In this document: positions 6,409 through 8,331 of the stretch, in pieces
How the letters are laid out: every line of letters starts with the position of its first letter
How positions within the stretch are numbered: the first letter of the stretch is position 1
NCBI GenBank assembly: GCA_016206385.1
Contig: JACQRS010000288.1
Span: 1 to 8,331 of the forward strand
DNA from: Candidatus Rokuibacteriota bacterium
Lineage (GTDB): Bacteria > Methylomirabilota > Methylomirabilia > Rokubacteriales > CSP1-6
Direction: 5' to 3'
Length of the DNA stretch: 8,331 nucleotides
Made by a program: the position numbers and the translations under genes
The notes under the pieces: model-generated
What the model saw: only the letters and a program-made list of their open reading frames with translations
Told to the model about the DNA's origin: nothing
Databases searched by the model: none

Positions 6409-6977
6409 GGCATCTCCAGCTCGAGTCGGGCGAGCTCCGTCATGATGCGTTCGTGGACCGCAGGACCCGCCACCTCACGCTCCACCGCCTCAAACGCCTC
6501 GGCGAGCCCCCGCTGCTCCCCGGGCGGAAGGATCTGGTCGGCCAGCGGGAAGAGCACGCCGTTCTCCTTGTCGATGTGAGCACGGAGGAGGGCGACATAG
6601 CGGCGCACGGCGTCGGCAGCCTTCGGCCCGTCTGTCTCAGCGATGGCCCGCACCAGCGCGCGGCCCTCCTCATGCTCCATCAACATGACGCCGACCGGCC
6701 CGCCGGCTCGCGGCAGGCCGTGGCGCTCCAGGAGGGGGAAGAGATGCTGCTCCTCCTTGCCGTGGTGGCAGCGGTCGGCAAAGGTTCGGAAGAAGTCGAC
6801 GAGCCACGCGCGGAGCTTCGGATCCACGGCTTTGCCTGCCTCGAGGGCGCGACCGAGGCGCTCCAGAAGCGCGAGCGCCCTCAGGATCACCTCGTGCTCG
6901 GCGCGGAGCATGGCCGTCGGAGAAGCTCCGGCGTCGGGGTGATGATGCGTCGGGATGAGCGGAATCGATGTTTTCAT
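6405..6977 (-). CDS. Hemerythrin-like HHE cation-binding protein
   Basis: A 190-residue, mostly helical protein of the hemerythrin/HHE family, whose members bind a di-iron centre and sense, bind or reduce O2 or NO. Candidate ligands are H28 (AEHEVI), H71/H72, E75/E76 and H78 (HHGKEEQHLFPLLER), H102-E103 (MEHEEGRAL), and H134 and E138 (HIDKENGVLFPLAD), in the order and spacing of the family. A histidine-rich N-terminal tail (HHH at 11-13) precedes the bundle. The start is placed at ATG 6977, preceded by GAGGG with a 5-base spacer; a GTG at 6989 overlapping the upstream stop is the alternative and adds four residues. Its stop overlaps the start of the molybdoenzyme gene (GTGA), so it is tightly co-expressed with it. 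A role in protecting or sensing for the oxygen-sensitive enzymes of this operon is plausible but inferred. Confidence 0.88.
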   Translation of the reverse strand: MKTSIPLIPTHHHPDAGASPTAMLRAEHEVILRALALLERLGRALEAGKAVDPKLRAWLVDFFRTFADRCHHGKEEQHLFPLLERHGLPRAGGPVGVMLMEHEEGRALVRAIAETDGPKAADAVRRYVALLRAHIDKENGVLFPLADQILPPGEQRGLAEAFEAVEREVAGPAVHERIMTELARLELEMP

Positions 6978-6985
6978 GGGTTCCC

Positions 6986-7786
6986 TCACGCGGGGGCAGC
7001 GCAGAGCTTCTCGGCCCGGCTGAGGCCGAGCAGGGCCGCTCCCAGGGCTCCGACTAGGTCAGGCTCGGCAGGAATGTTCACCGGGATCCCAACGGTCTCT
7101 TCCAGCGCCCTGACCATCCCTGCCTGCCTGGCCACCCCGCCGATGAACGTAAGCTCCGGCTCGAGCCCCACGCGCTTCAGCAGGGCGAGGGCCCGATTGG
7201 CCAGGGAGAGGTGGATGCCGCGCAGGATGTTCTCCACGCTCACCCCGGCCGTCACGTGGTTGATGATCTCCGACTCGGCCAGGACGGCGCACACGCTGGA
7301 GATCGGCTGCGGCGCGTCGGCTTCGAGCGAAAGGGGCCCGACCTCGTCGAGCCGGACTTCGAGGTAGCGCGCCGCTCGCTCGATGAAGCCGCCGGCCCCC
7401 GCGGCGCACTTGTCGTTGGTCCTGAACTCCTTGACTTTCCCACCTTCCCGGACCCTGATCGCTCGGGTCGACTGACTCCCGACGTCGAGCACGCAGGTGG
7501 TGTGGGGGAAGAGGAAGACTGCGCCGCGAGCTCCGCAGGTGATGTCAGTGATCTGGATGTTCCGGAAGAGGACGTTGTAGCGGCCGAAGCCCGTCGTCGC
7601 GGTGTACGCGAGGTCCCCCTGCGAGCATCCGGCCTCGGCCAGGGCCAGGTCCCGCGTTTCCCGAGCCACCCCAGGAAAATCCGGGCGGGTGCGCACAGCG
7701 CCTTTGCCCAGAACCCGCCGGGCCTCGTCCAGGATCACCGCCTTGGTCAACCTGGACCCGACGTCGATGCCTGCCACGAGGAGCAT
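6986..7786 (-). CDS. Benzoyl-CoA reductase-type ATPase/activator subunit, BcrD/BadG/BzdQ-like (BcrAD_BadFG family)
   Basis: A 266-residue ASKHA-fold ATPase. The family couples ATP hydrolysis to low-potential electron transfer, in class I benzoyl-CoA reductase or in 2-hydroxyacyl-CoA dehydratase activation. Visible motifs are phosphate loop 1 GIDVGSRLTKAVILD (6-20), phosphate loop 2 VLDVGSQSTRAI (99-110), the cluster cysteine C127 in NDKCAAGAGGF, the second cluster cysteine C166 in ISSVCAVLAESEIINHV, and the adenosine motif FIGGVARQAGMVRALE (214-229). In loop 2 the usual GGQDxK is changed to GSQSTR; Arg here is, from memory, a feature of BcrD/BadG rather than of BcrA or homodimeric activators. 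The start is placed at ATG 7786 with GAGG just upstream; GTG 7795, overlapping the previous stop, is nearly as good and adds three residues. It follows a paralogue directly, as expected for a heterodimeric ATPase pair. Confidence 0.85.
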   Translation of the reverse strand: MLLVAGIDVGSRLTKAVILDEARRVLGKGAVRTRPDFPGVARETRDLALAEAGCSQGDLAYTATTGFGRYNVLFRNIQITDITCGARGAVFLFPHTTCVLDVGSQSTRAIRVREGGKVKEFRTNDKCAAGAGGFIERAARYLEVRLDEVGPLSLEADAPQPISSVCAVLAESEIINHVTAGVSVENILRGIHLSLANRALALLKRVGLEPELTFIGGVARQAGMVRALEETVGIPVNIPAEPDLVGALGAALLGLSRAEKLCAAPA

Positions 7787-7791
7787 GCCCC

Positions 7792-8331
7792 TCACCCCCC
7801 CGCTACCGTCACGCGCGCGCCGGCGTCCGCCCGCTCGAGGGCCCAGAGGGCAGCGCCGAGGGCCCCCATGAAGTGGGACTCCGGGCTCACGTTCAGGGTG
7901 AGCCCGAGCTTGTCCTCCAGAGCCCGGACCATCCCGATGTTCAGGGACACCCCTCCGGTGAACGTGACCTCAGGCTCGATCCCCACCCGGCGGACCAGGG
8001 CCACCGTGCGCGCCGCGATGGCGCTGTGAACGCCCCCCAGGATGTCAGCCACCTTCTTCCCCTGGGCTAGGTAGGCCATGATGTCGGACTCCACGAAGAC
8101 CGTGCAGACGGTGGAGAGCCGCACGGGACTCCGCGCCCGGAGGGAGAGCCCGCCGATCTCGTCGAGGCTCACGCCGATGGCCTCCGCCGCGTTGGCCAGG
8201 AAGCGGCCGGTCCCAGCGGCACACTTGTCGTTCATCACGAAGTCTTTGACCTCCCCGCCCTCGCCCACGCGGATCCCCTTGGCGTCCTGGCCGCCCATGT
8301 CGATGACGGTGCGGGTGCCGGGGAACACGAA
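7792..8331 (-). CDS. Benzoyl-CoA reductase-type ATPase/activator subunit, BcrA/BadF/BzdP-like (partial, N-terminus beyond window)
   Basis: The last 179 residues of a second BcrAD_BadFG-family ATPase; the frame is open to the window edge, so the first phosphate loop and the real start are missing. Visible are phosphate loop 2 VIDMGGQDAKGI (residues 9-20 of the fragment), cluster cysteine C37 in NDKCAAGTGRFL, cluster cysteine C76 in STVCTVFVESDIM, and the adenosine motif FTGGVSLNIGMVRALED. The two cysteines are 39 residues apart, exactly as in the neighbouring paralogue, as needed for a [4Fe-4S] cluster bridging two subunits. Unlike the neighbour it keeps the standard GGQDxK loop. The order BcrA-like then BcrD-like matches known bcr and bzd operons, so catalytic subunits (BcrC/BcrB or BzdN/BzdO) may lie just upstream, beyond 8331. 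Confidence 0.87.
   Translation of the reverse strand, partial: FVFPGTRTVIDMGGQDAKGIRVGEGGEVKDFVMNDKCAAGTGRFLANAAEAIGVSLDEIGGLSLRARSPVRLSTVCTVFVESDIMAYLAQGKKVADILGGVHSAIAARTVALVRRVGIEPEVTFTGGVSLNIGMVRALEDKLGLTLNVSPESHFMGALGAALWALERADAGARVTVAGG

Noticed and set aside
6453..7367. A 304-codon plus-strand frame across the hemerythrin-like and ATPase genes
   Set aside because: Antisense to two genes with clear motifs; no protein-family signal.
1..8331. CRISPR arrays, tRNA or rRNA genes, insertion sequences, phage or plasmid features
   Set aside because: No spaced direct repeats, no RNA gene signatures, no transposase or integrase motifs and no terminal repeats were seen; the region reads as ordinary metabolic operons.

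Overview
This GC-rich window carries eight protein-coding genes, all read on the minus strand, so gene order runs from high to low coordinates. The GC content, the secreted periplasmic binding protein and the quinone-type membrane oxidoreductase point to a Gram-negative bacterium with anaerobic or microaerobic metabolism. Rokubacteria/Methylomirabilota or a GC-rich proteobacterium would fit, but the taxon is a guess.

Region 1 (8331 to about 1941) looks like one long operon. It opens with two adjacent ASKHA-type, [4Fe-4S]-bridged ATPase subunits of the BcrA/BcrD (BadF/BadG, BzdP/BzdQ) family; the first is cut by the window edge. A hemerythrin-like HHE protein follows. Then comes a three-subunit membrane molybdoenzyme: a catalytic molybdopterin subunit, a ferredoxin subunit with four [4Fe-4S] motifs, and an NrfD-like quinone-binding membrane anchor. 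Junctions are stop/start overlaps or gaps of 3 to 8 bases, except for a 241-base gap between the catalytic and ferredoxin subunits. Neither soluble subunit of the molybdoenzyme has a Tat or Sec signal, so the enzyme should face the cytoplasm, unlike most respiratory relatives (Psr, Phs, Ttr, Dms). Together with the benzoyl-CoA-reductase-type ATPases, this best fits a PadBCD-like phenylacetyl-CoA:acceptor oxidoreductase in an anaerobic aromatic degradation operon: phenylacetyl-CoA is oxidised towards phenylglyoxylate and benzoyl-CoA, and benzoyl-CoA is dearomatised by the ATP-driven reductase. The substrate assignment is inference; the domain assignments are firm.

Region 2 (1940 to 1717) is a 224-base non-coding gap holding a possible weak hairpin after the anchor gene and an 8-bp inverted repeat just before the next start codon.

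Region 3 (1716 to 1) is a second unit: a small MerR/BldC-type helix-turn-helix protein, a branched-chain-amino-acid-type (HAAT) ABC transporter binding protein overlapping it by 4 bases, and the start of a LivH-type permease cut by the window edge. Next to an aromatic degradation operon, this transporter may import an aromatic acid or a related carboxylate rather than an amino acid.
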